A stretch of DNA of 64,000 bases from UBA4810 sp002479215 (lineage in GTDB: Bacteria; Desulfobacterota; Syntrophia; Syntrophales; Smithellaceae), in NCBI GenBank assembly GCA_049514435.1, contig JBEKVB010000004.1, forward strand, positions 1 through 64,000, in the 5' to 3' direction. Shown here piece after piece: positions 43,421 to 52,262 of this stretch. The translations under genes and the position numbers were made by a program. Numbering within the stretch: position 1 is the first letter of the stretch; each line of letters starts with the position of its first letter. The notes beneath the pieces were generated by a model. That model did not search any database. It was not told the origin of the DNA and was given only the letters and a program-made list of their open reading frames with translations.

Positions 43421-44746
43421 ATGAAAAGGTTTGGTTTCTATCTGGCAATTTTTTTGGCTGTATTAATTATCGGCTCTCTTTGCTGGCTTTATTTTGCTGA
43501 TTATCTGGAAAGAGAAAAACCGGCAATTACATTAAATCAGGAAATCATCGCCATCGGCAAGCAAAAGAACATCGGCATCACCTTTTCCGACCGAAAAAGT
43601 GGCCTTTCCAATTTAAAGGTAGAAATTGTTCAGGATAACAAAAACCAAATCCTGGCCGACGATAATATTCCTTCCCGAGGAACCAAAGAAAAGGTTTTGC
43701 AGTTGACCATAGACACAGCCGCGCTCAAACTTCACGATGGTCCGGCAATGATCACTATTACGGCCAAAGATTTCGCCCTTTTTAAAAATCAAACGACTCT
43801 ATCTATCGCGGTAAAAATCGATACCGTACCTCCGCAGATATCGATACTCAATCCGGCCAATTACATAAATCAGGGCGGTACAGGTTTCATTGCCTATCGG
43901 ATTTCCAAACCCGCTTCCGTCAACGGTATCTATGTCAATGACTACTTTACTCCCGGCTATGCATTAATGATTGACAACAAGCCGACCTATGTTGCCTACT
44001 TTGCAGTGCCGCTGGACGCATCAAAAGCAAAAACAAGTTTCACGATATTTGCCCAGGACGATGCTGGAAACGAAGCAAAGGCAGCGCTTCCCTGTGTAAT
44101 TAGGGAAAAGACATTTCGCGTGGATAAAATGTCTTTGAATGAAAACTTTCTGCAGCAAAAAATGCCGGAATTTCAAACAGCGGTTCCCGCGCTGAAAGAG
44201 AAGACACTTCCCGAAGTCTTTATTTATGTCAATTCTCAAATGCGCAATGATAATTTTCAGACAATTCAAACTATTTGCCAAAAATCAGTATCTCCAAGAC
44301 TTTGGCGGGGCGCTTTCTTACGTATGCGCAATGCCTCTACCATGTCTCTTTTTGGCGACAAGAGATATTATATGGCTGGCGGTAAAGTTGTTGCCGAATC
44401 TCTGCATATTGGAGTCGATCTAGCCTCCAGTGCTAACGCTGCTATTGAAGCGGCTAATAACGGAATTGTTGTTTTCACGGGAACTTTAGGCATTTACGGA
44501 AACACCGTTATTATCGATCATGGTTTAGGGCTATTCAGCCTGTATGGGCATTTATCTTACATTGAAACCGCCGTCGGCAAAAACGTGAAAAGGGAAGAAC
44601 TAATCGGTCATTCCGGCTTATCGGGACTAGCGGGGGGAGACCATTTACATTTCAGCATTATTGTCGGCGGACAATTTGTTAATCCCCTGGAATGGTGGGA
44701 TCCGCACTGGATCGAAGATAATATCAATAGAAAAATGCGCTTCTAA
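43421..44746 (+). CDS. M23 family (LytM-type) peptidase, membrane-anchored
   Basis: A 441-residue periplasmic protein with an N-terminal membrane anchor (about 4-24), several beta-rich stretches resembling Ig-like repeats (about 35-230), and a C-terminal LytM domain. The zinc ligands appear intact: HIGVDLAS (H and D) and the later GGDHLHFSI. NTVIIDHGLGLFSLYGHL is also typical. It would cut peptidoglycan cross-links. The M23 and rapZ genes converge, with their stops one base apart. Confidence 0.9.
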   Translation: MKRFGFYLAIFLAVLIIGSLCWLYFADYLEREKPAITLNQEIIAIGKQKNIGITFSDRKSGLSNLKVEIVQDNKNQILADDNIPSRGTKEKVLQLTIDTAALKLHDGPAMITITAKDFALFKNQTTLSIAVKIDTVPPQISILNPANYINQGGTGFIAYRISKPASVNGIYVNDYFTPGYALMIDNKPTYVAYFAVPLDASKAKTSFTIFAQDDAGNEAKAALPCVIREKTFRVDKMSLNENFLQQKMPEFQTAVPALKEKTLPEVFIYVNSQMRNDNFQTIQTICQKSVSPRLWRGAFLRMRNASTMSLFGDKRYYMAGGKVVAESLHIGVDLASSANAAIEAANNGIVVFTGTLGIYGNTVIIDHGLGLFSLYGHLSYIETAVGKNVKREELIGHSGLSGLAGGDHLHFSIIVGGQFVNPLEWWDPHWIEDNINRKMRF

Positions 44747-44747
44747 G

Positions 44748-45614
44748 TCAGCTTTTATTGATATCGCGATGATTTAAATTGACCATATACTTCATCGCGG
44801 AAAAGTAAGAACTCAATTCATTGGCCATAACTACAGAGCGGTGTTTTCCGCCCGTGCAGCCCAGGGCAACATTTAAACGAGCTTTTCCTTCTTTTTCATA
44901 TAGAGGAATCAATAAGGCCATTAAGTCCAATATTTTTTTCAAAAATTCCTTGCTTTCTTTGTTTTTCAAAACATAGTCTTTCACGGCGGCATGGTGGCCG
45001 TCGAAGTTTTTTAAATTTTCAACAAAGTAAGGATTAGGCAAAAACCTTACGTCAAAAACAAGATCGGCATCGGCGGGCAATCCATAACGATAGCCGAAGG
45101 AAGTAACATTAACGACCATTTTATGATACCCGGAAGATGGACGAAAATGCCTCTGTACTATATCTTTTAGTTGGTGAACGTTAATGGAAGTTGTATCGAT
45201 AATTTCATCCGCCATTTGTTTCAATGATAATAATTTTTCTCTCTCCAACAGGATGCCCTCCATGATGGGACCTTTTTCAGAAAGAGGATGAATACGTCTT
45301 GTTTCGCTAAACCGATGCAAAAGAGAATCGTCACTTGATTCGAGAAAGAGAATGTCGATTTTGTAACCCTTGTCTTTCAAGCGCGTAAATATTCGCGGGT
45401 ACTTATCGAGGAAACTTCTTTCGCGCAGATCCATGACCATTGCTACTCGATCTATTTCCGGTGATGAAAGAGTGGTTATATCAAGGAATTTCGGAAGCAG
45501 AACAACCGGCAGGTTATCCACACAGAAAAAACCGATATCTTCCAATGCCCGCAGGGCTGTACTTTTACCGGAACCGGAAAGGCCTGTGATAATTACAACT
45601 CGCAGATTTTTCAT
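44748..45614 (-). CDS. rapZ: RNase adapter/nucleotide-binding protein RapZ (YvcJ family)
   Basis: A 288-residue P-loop protein. Walker A is GLSGSGKSTAL followed by EDIGFFCVDNLPV; VMDLRERSFL, LFLESSD and GCTGGKHRSV are conserved family motifs. In enterobacteria RapZ directs RNase E to GlmZ and links glucosamine-6-phosphate levels to wall synthesis; in other bacteria the role is less clear. It follows hprK with TGA directly abutting its ATG. Confidence 0.94.
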   Translation of the reverse strand: MKNLRVVIITGLSGSGKSTALRALEDIGFFCVDNLPVVLLPKFLDITTLSSPEIDRVAMVMDLRERSFLDKYPRIFTRLKDKGYKIDILFLESSDDSLLHRFSETRRIHPLSEKGPIMEGILLEREKLLSLKQMADEIIDTTSINVHQLKDIVQRHFRPSSGYHKMVVNVTSFGYRYGLPADADLVFDVRFLPNPYFVENLKNFDGHHAAVKDYVLKNKESKEFLKKILDLMALLIPLYEKEGKARLNVALGCTGGKHRSVVMANELSSYFSAMKYMVNLNHRDINKS

Positions 45615-46076
45615 TCAACTGTCCTTTTTAAACTGCTGAATAACTTTTTTTAGCAGATTTTTATCTAAATAGCCAGAAGATGGAATTTTTACCTGTACAC
45701 ACGGTAATTTAGTTCCCAGGATTTCCATCTCTCTGCTATTTAAAGAGAATCGGGATACGCCGGCCTTTCTAACTTCTATAATTCCCGCAAGAGTTGTCTG
45801 CTTTTTAATTCTATTGGAATCTAATATTTTTTTTACAGGAACAATTCCTGTTTCTTTTGTATGCAACAGGTTTTTGATTTTCGTATGGCCGCTGGCAATC
45901 AATTTTCCCCTTTGCTTTCTTTTGATAACAACAATATCATCGGCAATCCAGTAATTACCTTCTTTAACCAACACCAAGGCTGATGTTGTTTTTCCGATTC
46001 CACTGGCCCCTGTAATTAATATGCCTCTACCCTGACATTCAAAAACAACGCCATGAAAATTCGCAATTTCTTGCAT
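45615..46076 (-). CDS. Short HPr kinase/phosphorylase-like protein (C-terminal domain only)
   Basis: A 153-residue protein matching only the C-terminal kinase half of HprK. Walker A is GASGIGKTTSAL, followed by WIADDIVVIKRK. Firmicute HprK is about twice as long and has an N-terminal domain; short forms occur in many proteobacteria. It would phosphorylate HPr or a related PTS protein on serine. It lies between ptsN and rapZ. Confidence 0.85.
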   Translation of the reverse strand: MQEIANFHGVVFECQGRGILITGASGIGKTTSALVLVKEGNYWIADDIVVIKRKQRGKLIASGHTKIKNLLHTKETGIVPVKKILDSNRIKKQTTLAGIIEVRKAGVSRFSLNSREMEILGTKLPCVQVKIPSSGYLDKNLLKKVIQQFKKDS

Positions 46077-46176
46077 TTTTTGGCTAACTAAACCTTTCTA
46101 CAAGTTTTACAAACAATGCTCATTAAAAGCGGATAATTCCTAAGCGCTGTTATTATCTAAGGCGAAATATATCAGA

Positions 46177-46644
46177 TTAAAGGAGACAGGATTCATCCTG
46201 ATCAATAATTATTTTATACAAGTCGCCTCGTGACTTTGCTTCCAATAGCTTTTTACGAAAATTAGGCGCTTTCAACATTTTGGAGATTTTAGCCAAAGCT
46301 TTTAAATGCTGACCGGCCGAATTTTCCGGTGCCAAAAGCAGGAAAAAAAGATGGACGGGCTTGCCGTCTATGGAATCAAAGGCAATGCCTTCGTTGCTGC
46401 GTCCGAAAGCGACAACAAGTTCTTCCAGGGTGGGTACTTTACCGTGAGGAATGGCAACACCGTCACCTATTCCCGTGGAACCAAGCTTTTCTCTCTGTTT
46501 TAAAACTTCTATAACCGCGGAAGAATCGAGTTTAAGTCCTCCCTGGATTATTGTATCAACCAACTCTTGCAAGACTTCGGTTTTGTTTTTAGCCGACAAG
46601 TTATCATTAATAAATCCACTATTGAAAATCTGATCCAGCTGCAT
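46177..46644 (-). CDS. ptsN: PTS IIA-Ntr regulatory protein
   Basis: A 155-residue EIIA of the nitrogen-related PTS. The phosphorylated histidine lies in GVAIPHGKVPTLEELVVAFG, and LLLAPENSAGQHLKAL follows. It relays phosphoryl signals rather than sugar transport. I start at the ATG at 46644 with GAGGTG six bases upstream; a GTG start three codons earlier would lie on that site. Its place between hpf and hprK/rapZ is the standard rpoN-linked order. Confidence 0.93.
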   Translation of the reverse strand: MQLDQIFNSGFINDNLSAKNKTEVLQELVDTIIQGGLKLDSSAVIEVLKQREKLGSTGIGDGVAIPHGKVPTLEELVVAFGRSNEGIAFDSIDGKPVHLFFLLLAPENSAGQHLKALAKISKMLKAPNFRKKLLEAKSRGDLYKIIIDQDESCLL

Positions 46645-46654
46645 TTTACACACC

Positions 46655-47188
46655 TCAGCTGTTTGTCTCGATCAGGGTATAATTCCCATCATCGCGACGG
46701 TAGACCAAACTTACTTTTTCCGAAGAAGAATCTCGATAGATTATAAAATGGGCGTTGGTTTCTTCTATTTCCATCACCGCTTCATCAAGCGACATTGGTT
46801 TTAATATTATTTTACGCGTTTCCGCAATTCTGTTTGTTGCTGATTCTTCGATTTCCGCTCTTTCATTTACTTTCTCCATGCCGCGGCGAATACTTTTAGG
46901 CTTATGTTCTCTGATTTTATCTTTTTGTTTTTTCAGTTGCTTTTCAATTTTTTCTATACAGTTATCAATGGCCAAATGCATGTCTTTGGCTTCTTCCTTC
47001 GCATTTACATTCCACCCATTGGCGCTCAGATTTATTTCCACAAAATTCCTGAATTTTTCCATAGAAAGGATGATATGAGCTTCGGCTGGCGCATCTACAT
47101 ATTTATTTAACTTCCGAATTCTTTCTTCCGCGTAAACTTTTTGCCATTTCTCACCTTCACTGCTTCTGAAAGTCACCGAAATTTTCAT
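46655..47188 (-). CDS. hpf: Ribosome hibernation promoting factor, long form
   Basis: A 177-residue protein. The N-terminal S30AE domain (MKISVTFRSSEG, then AHIILSMEKFRNFVEINL) binds 16S rRNA; a charged linker follows; the C-terminal domain (KPMSLDEAVMEIEETNAHFIIY and the end VYRRDDGNYTLI) dimerises ribosomes into 100S particles. GGAGGGAGG lies before the ATG and a promoter is seen at 47269-47297, so it can be expressed apart from rpoN. Confidence 0.95.
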   Translation of the reverse strand: MKISVTFRSSEGEKWQKVYAEERIRKLNKYVDAPAEAHIILSMEKFRNFVEINLSANGWNVNAKEEAKDMHLAIDNCIEKIEKQLKKQKDKIREHKPKSIRRGMEKVNERAEIEESATNRIAETRKIILKPMSLDEAVMEIEETNAHFIIYRDSSSEKVSLVYRRDDGNYTLIETNS

Positions 47189-47268
47189 TATTTTTCCTCC
47201 CTCCTTCTACTCATCTCCCCGGCATTACATTACGAAAGCTTAACACCGGCATGACAATAAAGGCCAGT

Positions 47269-47297
47269 CATATATTGATGTAAAAGCCAGAAGTCAA
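47269..47297 (-). promoter_or_regulatory. Sigma-70-type promoter of hpf-ptsN-hprK-rapZ
   Basis: On the minus strand TTGACT (47292-47297) and TATATG (47269-47274) with a 17-base spacer. The leader would be about 75 bases long. Confidence 0.68.
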
Positions 47298-47344
47298 TTG
47301 TTTTTTTATTTTTTCTTTTATAAAAATAATTACTTATAATAATT

Positions 47345-48823
47345 CTAAAAATATTTTTTCCTTTTCGAAGAAGGTAAAATACCCATCATCTCCCTGTACT
47401 TAGCGACAGTGCGGCGGGCGATATCGATGCCGTTTTCTTTCAGCAAATCCACTATTTCGCAATCACTATATGGTTTTTTGGGCTTTTCTTTGCCAATTAT
47501 CTTCTTAATTTCTTCTTTAACGCTTTTCGAGGCAATATTTTCCCCGGATACTCTTTGAATGGAACTGCCGAAGAAGTACTTCATTTCAAAGATTCCCCGA
47601 GGCGTATGCATGTATTTATTAGTCACTACGCGGCTAATAGTGGATTCGTGCATTTCCACATCATCGGCAATATCACGCAACACCAGCGGTTTGAGAAAAT
47701 TGATGCCCTTGTCAAAAAAATCTCTTTGATATTTAACGATGCTTTCCGCTACCTTATAGATTGTTTTTTGCCGCTGTTGGATGCTTTTAATCAACCACGT
47801 GGCCGACTGCACCTTTTCTCGGATATATTTTTTCCCGTTTTCTTCCTCATTGTGGCCATGAGAGCCAAGTCCGGCCATAATTTCGCGGTAAAAATTACTA
47901 ATGCGCAAATGAGGCAAACCATCATCATTAAGAATTATTTTATATTCATCTCCGGATTTGACAATATAAACATCGGGAATGATTGCTTGAATTTTTTCTT
48001 CGGAATAAACGCTGCCCGGGCGGGGGTCCATACTGCTGATCAATAATACAGCCTTCTCCACTTCACGCAAAGGCACTTTTAATTTGCGGGCAATATGGAC
48101 ATAATTTTTCAGTTCCAAATCCTTAAGGCAGTCCCTAATAATAACTTCGACAAGCGGATTTTTTTTCACACCCGGCATTTGCGCTTGAATTAACAAACAT
48201 TCCTGCAAACTGCGGGCGGCTATTCCGGGCGGATCAAATTCGTGAATCTTTTTCAGAACAGCTTCCACGAATTCTTCACTAATATTTTCCAGAAGGGCAA
48301 TTTCCGGCACAGTCGCGCATAAATAACCATTTTGGTCAAGATTGCCGATAATTTGGGTGCCAATACGCATTTCATCTTCAGTCAAAGGTGAAAGCTTCAT
48401 TTGCCACATCAAATATTTTGTCAGCGATTGGCTTTCGGTAAGAACATTATCCCAGGAAGGCGCTTCCGTATCTCTGCGGCCATATGTTACCCCAACCGGT
48501 CCATAATCTTCCAGATAGTTATTCCAGTCAAATTCTGAGCGGCCGTCGCCTTCTCCGGTGAGTTCAACGGTACGTTCAACAGCTTTAGTTGTGTCTTCGC
48601 GTTCAATCGATTGAATATCTTCTTCGCTTTTGGCGTGAACTTCCTCATCATTTCCTTCATCCGGGGAAACTTCTTCCAAGAGGGGATTTTCTTCCATTTC
48701 CTGATTGATTGTATCGACAAGTTCCAATCTGGATAACTGCAACAATTTTATGGCCTGCTGCAGTTGCGGTGTCATAATTAACTGTTGGGAAAGTTTTAAA
48801 CTCTGTTTTAACTCAAACGCCAT
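47345..48823 (-). CDS. rpoN: RNA polymerase sigma-54 factor
   Basis: A 492-residue sigma-54. The N-terminal glutamine-rich activator region (SLKLSQQLIMTPQLQQAIKL), an acidic spacer, the core-binding middle and the C-terminal RpoN box ARRTVAKYRE near residue 473 are all present. It recognises -24/-12 promoters and needs an enhancer-binding ATPase, none of which is in the window. It lies downstream of lptB in the same direction. Confidence 0.97.
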   Translation of the reverse strand: MAFELKQSLKLSQQLIMTPQLQQAIKLLQLSRLELVDTINQEMEENPLLEEVSPDEGNDEEVHAKSEEDIQSIEREDTTKAVERTVELTGEGDGRSEFDWNNYLEDYGPVGVTYGRRDTEAPSWDNVLTESQSLTKYLMWQMKLSPLTEDEMRIGTQIIGNLDQNGYLCATVPEIALLENISEEFVEAVLKKIHEFDPPGIAARSLQECLLIQAQMPGVKKNPLVEVIIRDCLKDLELKNYVHIARKLKVPLREVEKAVLLISSMDPRPGSVYSEEKIQAIIPDVYIVKSGDEYKIILNDDGLPHLRISNFYREIMAGLGSHGHNEEENGKKYIREKVQSATWLIKSIQQRQKTIYKVAESIVKYQRDFFDKGINFLKPLVLRDIADDVEMHESTISRVVTNKYMHTPRGIFEMKYFFGSSIQRVSGENIASKSVKEEIKKIIGKEKPKKPYSDCEIVDLLKENGIDIARRTVAKYREMMGILPSSKRKKYF

Positions 48824-48850
48824 AAAAAATAATCATAATTCACGGATTTT

Positions 48851-49573
48851 TTATAAATTGAAATTTTCCCCAAAATAGAATTTTCGGGCAAGTTCACTGT
48901 GAGCTATTTTTTCCGGTTCGCCTTCAACAAGTATCTCCCCTTCGTTGACAATATAAGCCCGATCACAACAGGCAAGTGTTTCGCGCACATTATGGTCGGA
49001 AACGATGATACCGATTCCTTTATTTTTTAACTTTTGGATAATTTTTTGGATGTCGGCAACAGCGAGCGGATCAATGCCGGCAAAAGGTTCGTCCAGAAGG
49101 ATATACTTGGGAGATGTAACCAATGCCCGCGTTATTTCCACCCTTCTTCTTTCGCCTCCGGACAGAGAATAGGCATAGTTTTTCGCCAAGGAGGTCAAAT
49201 CAAGTTCTCCCAGAAGCTCCTGAAGTTTTTCCTTTCTCTCCTCCTCCTGCATATCAAGGGTTTCCAATATGGCCAAAATATTTTCTTCGACAGTAAGCTT
49301 GCGGAAAACAGATGGTTCCTGCGGCAGATAATTTAAACCTTTGCGCGCCCTCTGATACATAGGATACAAGCTAATGTCTTCACCGTCTAAAAATATTTTC
49401 CCGCCATCCGGCTTAATCAAGCCGACTATCATATAAAAAGTGGTTGTTTTCCCTGCGCCATTGGGGCCGAGTAAACCTACTACTTCACCCGGAGAAATCG
49501 ATAAATCAATTCGATTGACTACTCTCCGCTTGTTATAAATTTTGGTTAGTCCTTCTGCCGATAATTTACTCAT
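48851..49573 (-). CDS. lptB: LPS export ABC transporter ATPase LptB
   Basis: A 240-residue ABC ATPase that powers LPS extraction from the inner membrane. Walker A is GPNGAGKTTTFY, signature YSLSGGERRRVEITRAL, Walker B YILLDEPFAGIDPLA, H-loop SDHNVRE. YLPQEPSVFRKLTVEEN is typical of LptB. It follows lptA and precedes rpoN, the classic arrangement. Confidence 0.96.
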   Translation of the reverse strand: MSKLSAEGLTKIYNKRRVVNRIDLSISPGEVVGLLGPNGAGKTTTFYMIVGLIKPDGGKIFLDGEDISLYPMYQRARKGLNYLPQEPSVFRKLTVEENILAILETLDMQEEERKEKLQELLGELDLTSLAKNYAYSLSGGERRRVEITRALVTSPKYILLDEPFAGIDPLAVADIQKIIQKLKNKGIGIIVSDHNVRETLACCDRAYIVNEGEILVEGEPEKIAHSELARKFYFGENFNL

Positions 49574-49593
49574 AATTTTCCGTTGCTAAATAA

Positions 49594-50175
49594 TTACTGT
49601 TTATTTTTTTCCGTCTTTTTTTCTTGCGGATAGATTACAGCCTTAACCCTCTCCTTATTCTCAGGACCACATACTTCGGCGCTGCCTCGTTTTTCATTGA
49701 CGTAAACGATTACTCTGCATCCTTTTATAGTATTTTTCCCTTCACGTAGTAAGGCGTTGCCGGTCAAAATAATCTGACCGGTATCATTATAATATACTGC
49801 CTCATTACCGGTGGCGAGTCTTTCTCCCTGCGTTACCGAAACATTTCCTTTTGCTTCAATTTTGTCCAGATCACCCGTTCCTTCGATCTCCATCTTCCCG
49901 ATTTTGTCTTTTTTAGCGGGATCTTTTTTATAATATAAAAGCAGCTGGTCCGCTTTCAATACCCGGTCTCCCTGTTTGGCTACGGCGTTACCGGTAAACA
50001 TTATCAGCTTCTTTTCATTAAAAGCTTCCAGGCGATCGGAAACTATTTCAATAGGTTCATTCTTTTTAATTATATCTGCTTTAACGATGCTATTATTATC
50101 CTGAGCATACAGACTGGCAGGCATCAGCAGGACAACAAATAAGACGACAAACAGATATATTTTCCTATCAATCAT
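49594..50175 (-). CDS. lptA: LPS transport periplasmic protein LptA
   Basis: A protein of about 193 residues with a signal peptide (IYLFVVLFVVLLMPASLYAQ) and an OstA-type beta-jellyroll body (IEIVSDRLEAFNEKKLIMF, GNAVAKQGDRVLKADQLLL). It bridges LPS across the periplasm between LptC and LptD. I prefer the ATG at 50175; an in-frame TTG four codons earlier directly follows the lptC stop. Confidence 0.9.
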   Translation of the reverse strand: MIDRKIYLFVVLFVVLLMPASLYAQDNNSIVKADIIKKNEPIEIVSDRLEAFNEKKLIMFTGNAVAKQGDRVLKADQLLLYYKKDPAKKDKIGKMEIEGTGDLDKIEAKGNVSVTQGERLATGNEAVYYNDTGQIILTGNALLREGKNTIKGCRVIVYVNEKRGSAEVCGPENKERVKAVIYPQEKKTEKNKQ

Positions 50176-50187
50176 TTCATTTCTCAA

Positions 50188-50772
50188 CTATTTTATTTTT
50201 GCTTTTACCATGGAGGAAAGGTTTAATTGTCCTTTATTAATGAAGAGGGTAAGCCCCACACCTTTTATTTTTATGCGCTTATTTTCCATGGTTACCGGCG
50301 CGTCGGTAAAAAATTTCCTTTCGACATCACTATAATTCAAATGATCAGTATAAAACTTGTCACCGGCATCGGACGTGATTACCACATTACCTTTTATTTC
50401 AACGTCCTTTTTATCCGTAACCATCTGGCCTTTATCCGCCGTCATTAAGAAAGATTTACCGTCAGGCATATTCAATTTTATTTGCACCCGGTCAAATAAA
50501 GCAAGATTTTGTTTTCTGTAATACGTGGCGGTATCGGCTTTCATTTCCCATTGGGAATTGCCTTCGCCTACTTCCGTATAAACGAAACCTTTAATTTGCA
50601 AATCGATTTGTTCCGGTAATGCTTTTAACAAATCCATGGATCTGGTATTTTTAATTTTAAATATCACCGCGACAATAATCACCACGACCACACAGGCGAT
50701 TACTATTGACGATATAATTATTGTTTTTTTATTTAATTTCATTTTTTGTCCAAACTCCATTCTCCCCTTCAT
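50188..50772 (-). CDS. lptC: LPS export system protein LptC
   Basis: A 194-residue bitopic protein with an N-terminal membrane helix (TIIISSIVIACVVVVIIVAV) and a periplasmic jellyroll (GNSQWEMKADTATYYRKQN, FYTDHLNYSDVERKFFTD). It receives LPS from LptBFG and passes it to LptA. Three in-frame ATGs lie in the first 11 codons; AAGGGGAG is near the second, so the exact start is uncertain. LptF and LptG are not in this window. Confidence 0.88.
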   Translation of the reverse strand: MKGRMEFGQKMKLNKKTIIISSIVIACVVVVIIVAVIFKIKNTRSMDLLKALPEQIDLQIKGFVYTEVGEGNSQWEMKADTATYYRKQNLALFDRVQIKLNMPDGKSFLMTADKGQMVTDKKDVEIKGNVVITSDAGDKFYTDHLNYSDVERKFFTDAPVTMENKRIKIKGVGLTLFINKGQLNLSSMVKAKIK

Positions 50773-50896
50773 TGGAAAACGTATTGTTTGTTATATCACT
50801 CAGGATGTCGCCTGTAAAGATATAAGGATGATTAGCGGAAATACCGAAGAAATGCTGTTATCTTTTTATATAAAATATTCTAATGTTAGTGCCTCT

Positions 50897-51436
50897 TCAA
50901 TCATGTTGGGCAAACTCATACTTGGCGGCGATTTCCGCCCATTTGCCCTGGGCTTGCAAAATCATCTCACAAATCTCGCGCACCGCGCCATGTCCGCCCC
51001 TGTTGTTCGTTATATAGTCAACCGATTTTTTCACGACATCGAGGGCGTCAGCCACCGCCGCGGAAAATCCTACCCGTCTTAATACCGGTATATCCACTAT
51101 GTCGTCGCCTAAAAAGGCCACTGCGGTTGCCGGCAAATTGTGTTTTAGTAAAATTTTTTCGAAGACATCCTTTTTATTTAACGCTCCCTGGTAAACTTCT
51201 TTAATTTCTAAGTCGCGCGCCCGATGCTGGACAACTTCCGATTCCCGCCCTGTCAACAACGCCACTTTAACTCCATAACGCTGGATTATCTTCAAGCCAT
51301 GTCCGTCACGGACATCAAAATTCTTCATTTCGCGTCCGTCATCATCCATTATTATCCGGCCGTCAGTCATGACGCCGTCCACATCCAAAATAAGCAGTTT
51401 TATGTCTTTGAGCTTTTCTTTAATATTTTTTTTCAT
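50897..51436 (-). CDS. kdsC: 3-deoxy-manno-octulosonate-8-phosphatase
   Basis: A 179-residue HAD phosphatase without a large cap, which acts as a tetramer to form Kdo from Kdo-8-phosphate. Motif I is LLILDVDGVMTDG, then DGHGLKIIQRYGVKVALLTG, and motif IV FLGDDIVDIPVL. It overlaps the kdsA 3' end by 17 bases, with GGAAA upstream of its ATG. It lies before lptC. Confidence 0.94.
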   Translation of the reverse strand: MKKNIKEKLKDIKLLILDVDGVMTDGRIIMDDDGREMKNFDVRDGHGLKIIQRYGVKVALLTGRESEVVQHRARDLEIKEVYQGALNKKDVFEKILLKHNLPATAVAFLGDDIVDIPVLRRVGFSAAVADALDVVKKSVDYITNNRGGHGAVREICEMILQAQGKWAEIAAKYEFAQHD

Positions 51437-52262
51437 TTTCCGTAGTTCCCTTCACCAAACTATCTATCTTTTTCAGAACTGTCAGCAGTTCTTTCAACGA
51501 ATCCAGATAAAGCGAATTAGCGCCATCGCAAAGCGCTTTTTCAGGGTCCCGGTGCACTTCCAAAAATATGCCGTCCACGCCAGCGGCTACCGCTGCCCGA
51601 GCCAGATAGGGCACCATATCCCGCTCGCCGCCTGACGCTATGCCTTCTCCTCCGGGCAATTGCACGGCGTGGGTCGCATCAAAAATTACCGGATATCCCA
51701 TATTTCTTATAATGGGCAAGGAACGCACATCAAAAATAAGATTATTGTAGCCAAACGACGCGCCCCGTTCGGTAATCATGATATTTTCATTGCCAGCCGC
51801 TTTGGCCTTGGCTATTATGTTGGCGACATCCCAGGGTGCCAGAAACTGCCCTTTCTTAACATTGATTACCCGCGCTTTTTTGGCAATTTCCGTCACAAAA
51901 TCAGTCTGGCGGCACAGAAATGCCGGTACCTGCAGGACATCCAACACTTGCACGGCGGCATCAATTTCTTCAAAACGATGCACATCGGAAAGAAGCGGCA
52001 CACCCAGCTTCTCTTTAATTCTTTGGAGAATCGCCAATCCTTCTTTTATTCCCGGGCCGCGGTAAGATTTAATCGAAGTTCTATTGGCCTTATCGTAAGA
52101 AGCTTTGAAAATAAAAGGAATCTTCAATTTTGCCGTAAGTTTTTGCAGATACTGAGCAACATCCAAAGCCGCTTTTTCATTTTCCAGAACGCAAGGACCC
52201 GCGATTAAAACAAATCCGGCTTTATCTCCTATAACAAAATCCCCCATCTTAATTTGCTTCAT
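51420..52262 (-). CDS. kdsA: 3-deoxy-8-phosphooctulonate synthase
   Basis: A 280-residue aldolase-type enzyme that condenses phosphoenolpyruvate with arabinose-5-phosphate for LPS Kdo. LIAGPCVLENE, FKASYDKANRTS, YRGPGIKEGL and GVPLLSDVH are typical, as are TERGASFGYNNL and FDATHAVQLPGG. No CTP synthetase or kdsD gene is adjacent. It overlaps the TPR gene's 3' end by four bases. Confidence 0.95.
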   Translation of the reverse strand: MKQIKMGDFVIGDKAGFVLIAGPCVLENEKAALDVAQYLQKLTAKLKIPFIFKASYDKANRTSIKSYRGPGIKEGLAILQRIKEKLGVPLLSDVHRFEEIDAAVQVLDVLQVPAFLCRQTDFVTEIAKKARVINVKKGQFLAPWDVANIIAKAKAAGNENIMITERGASFGYNNLIFDVRSLPIIRNMGYPVIFDATHAVQLPGGEGIASGGERDMVPYLARAAVAAGVDGIFLEVHRDPEKALCDGANSLYLDSLKELLTVLKKIDSLVKGTTENEKKY

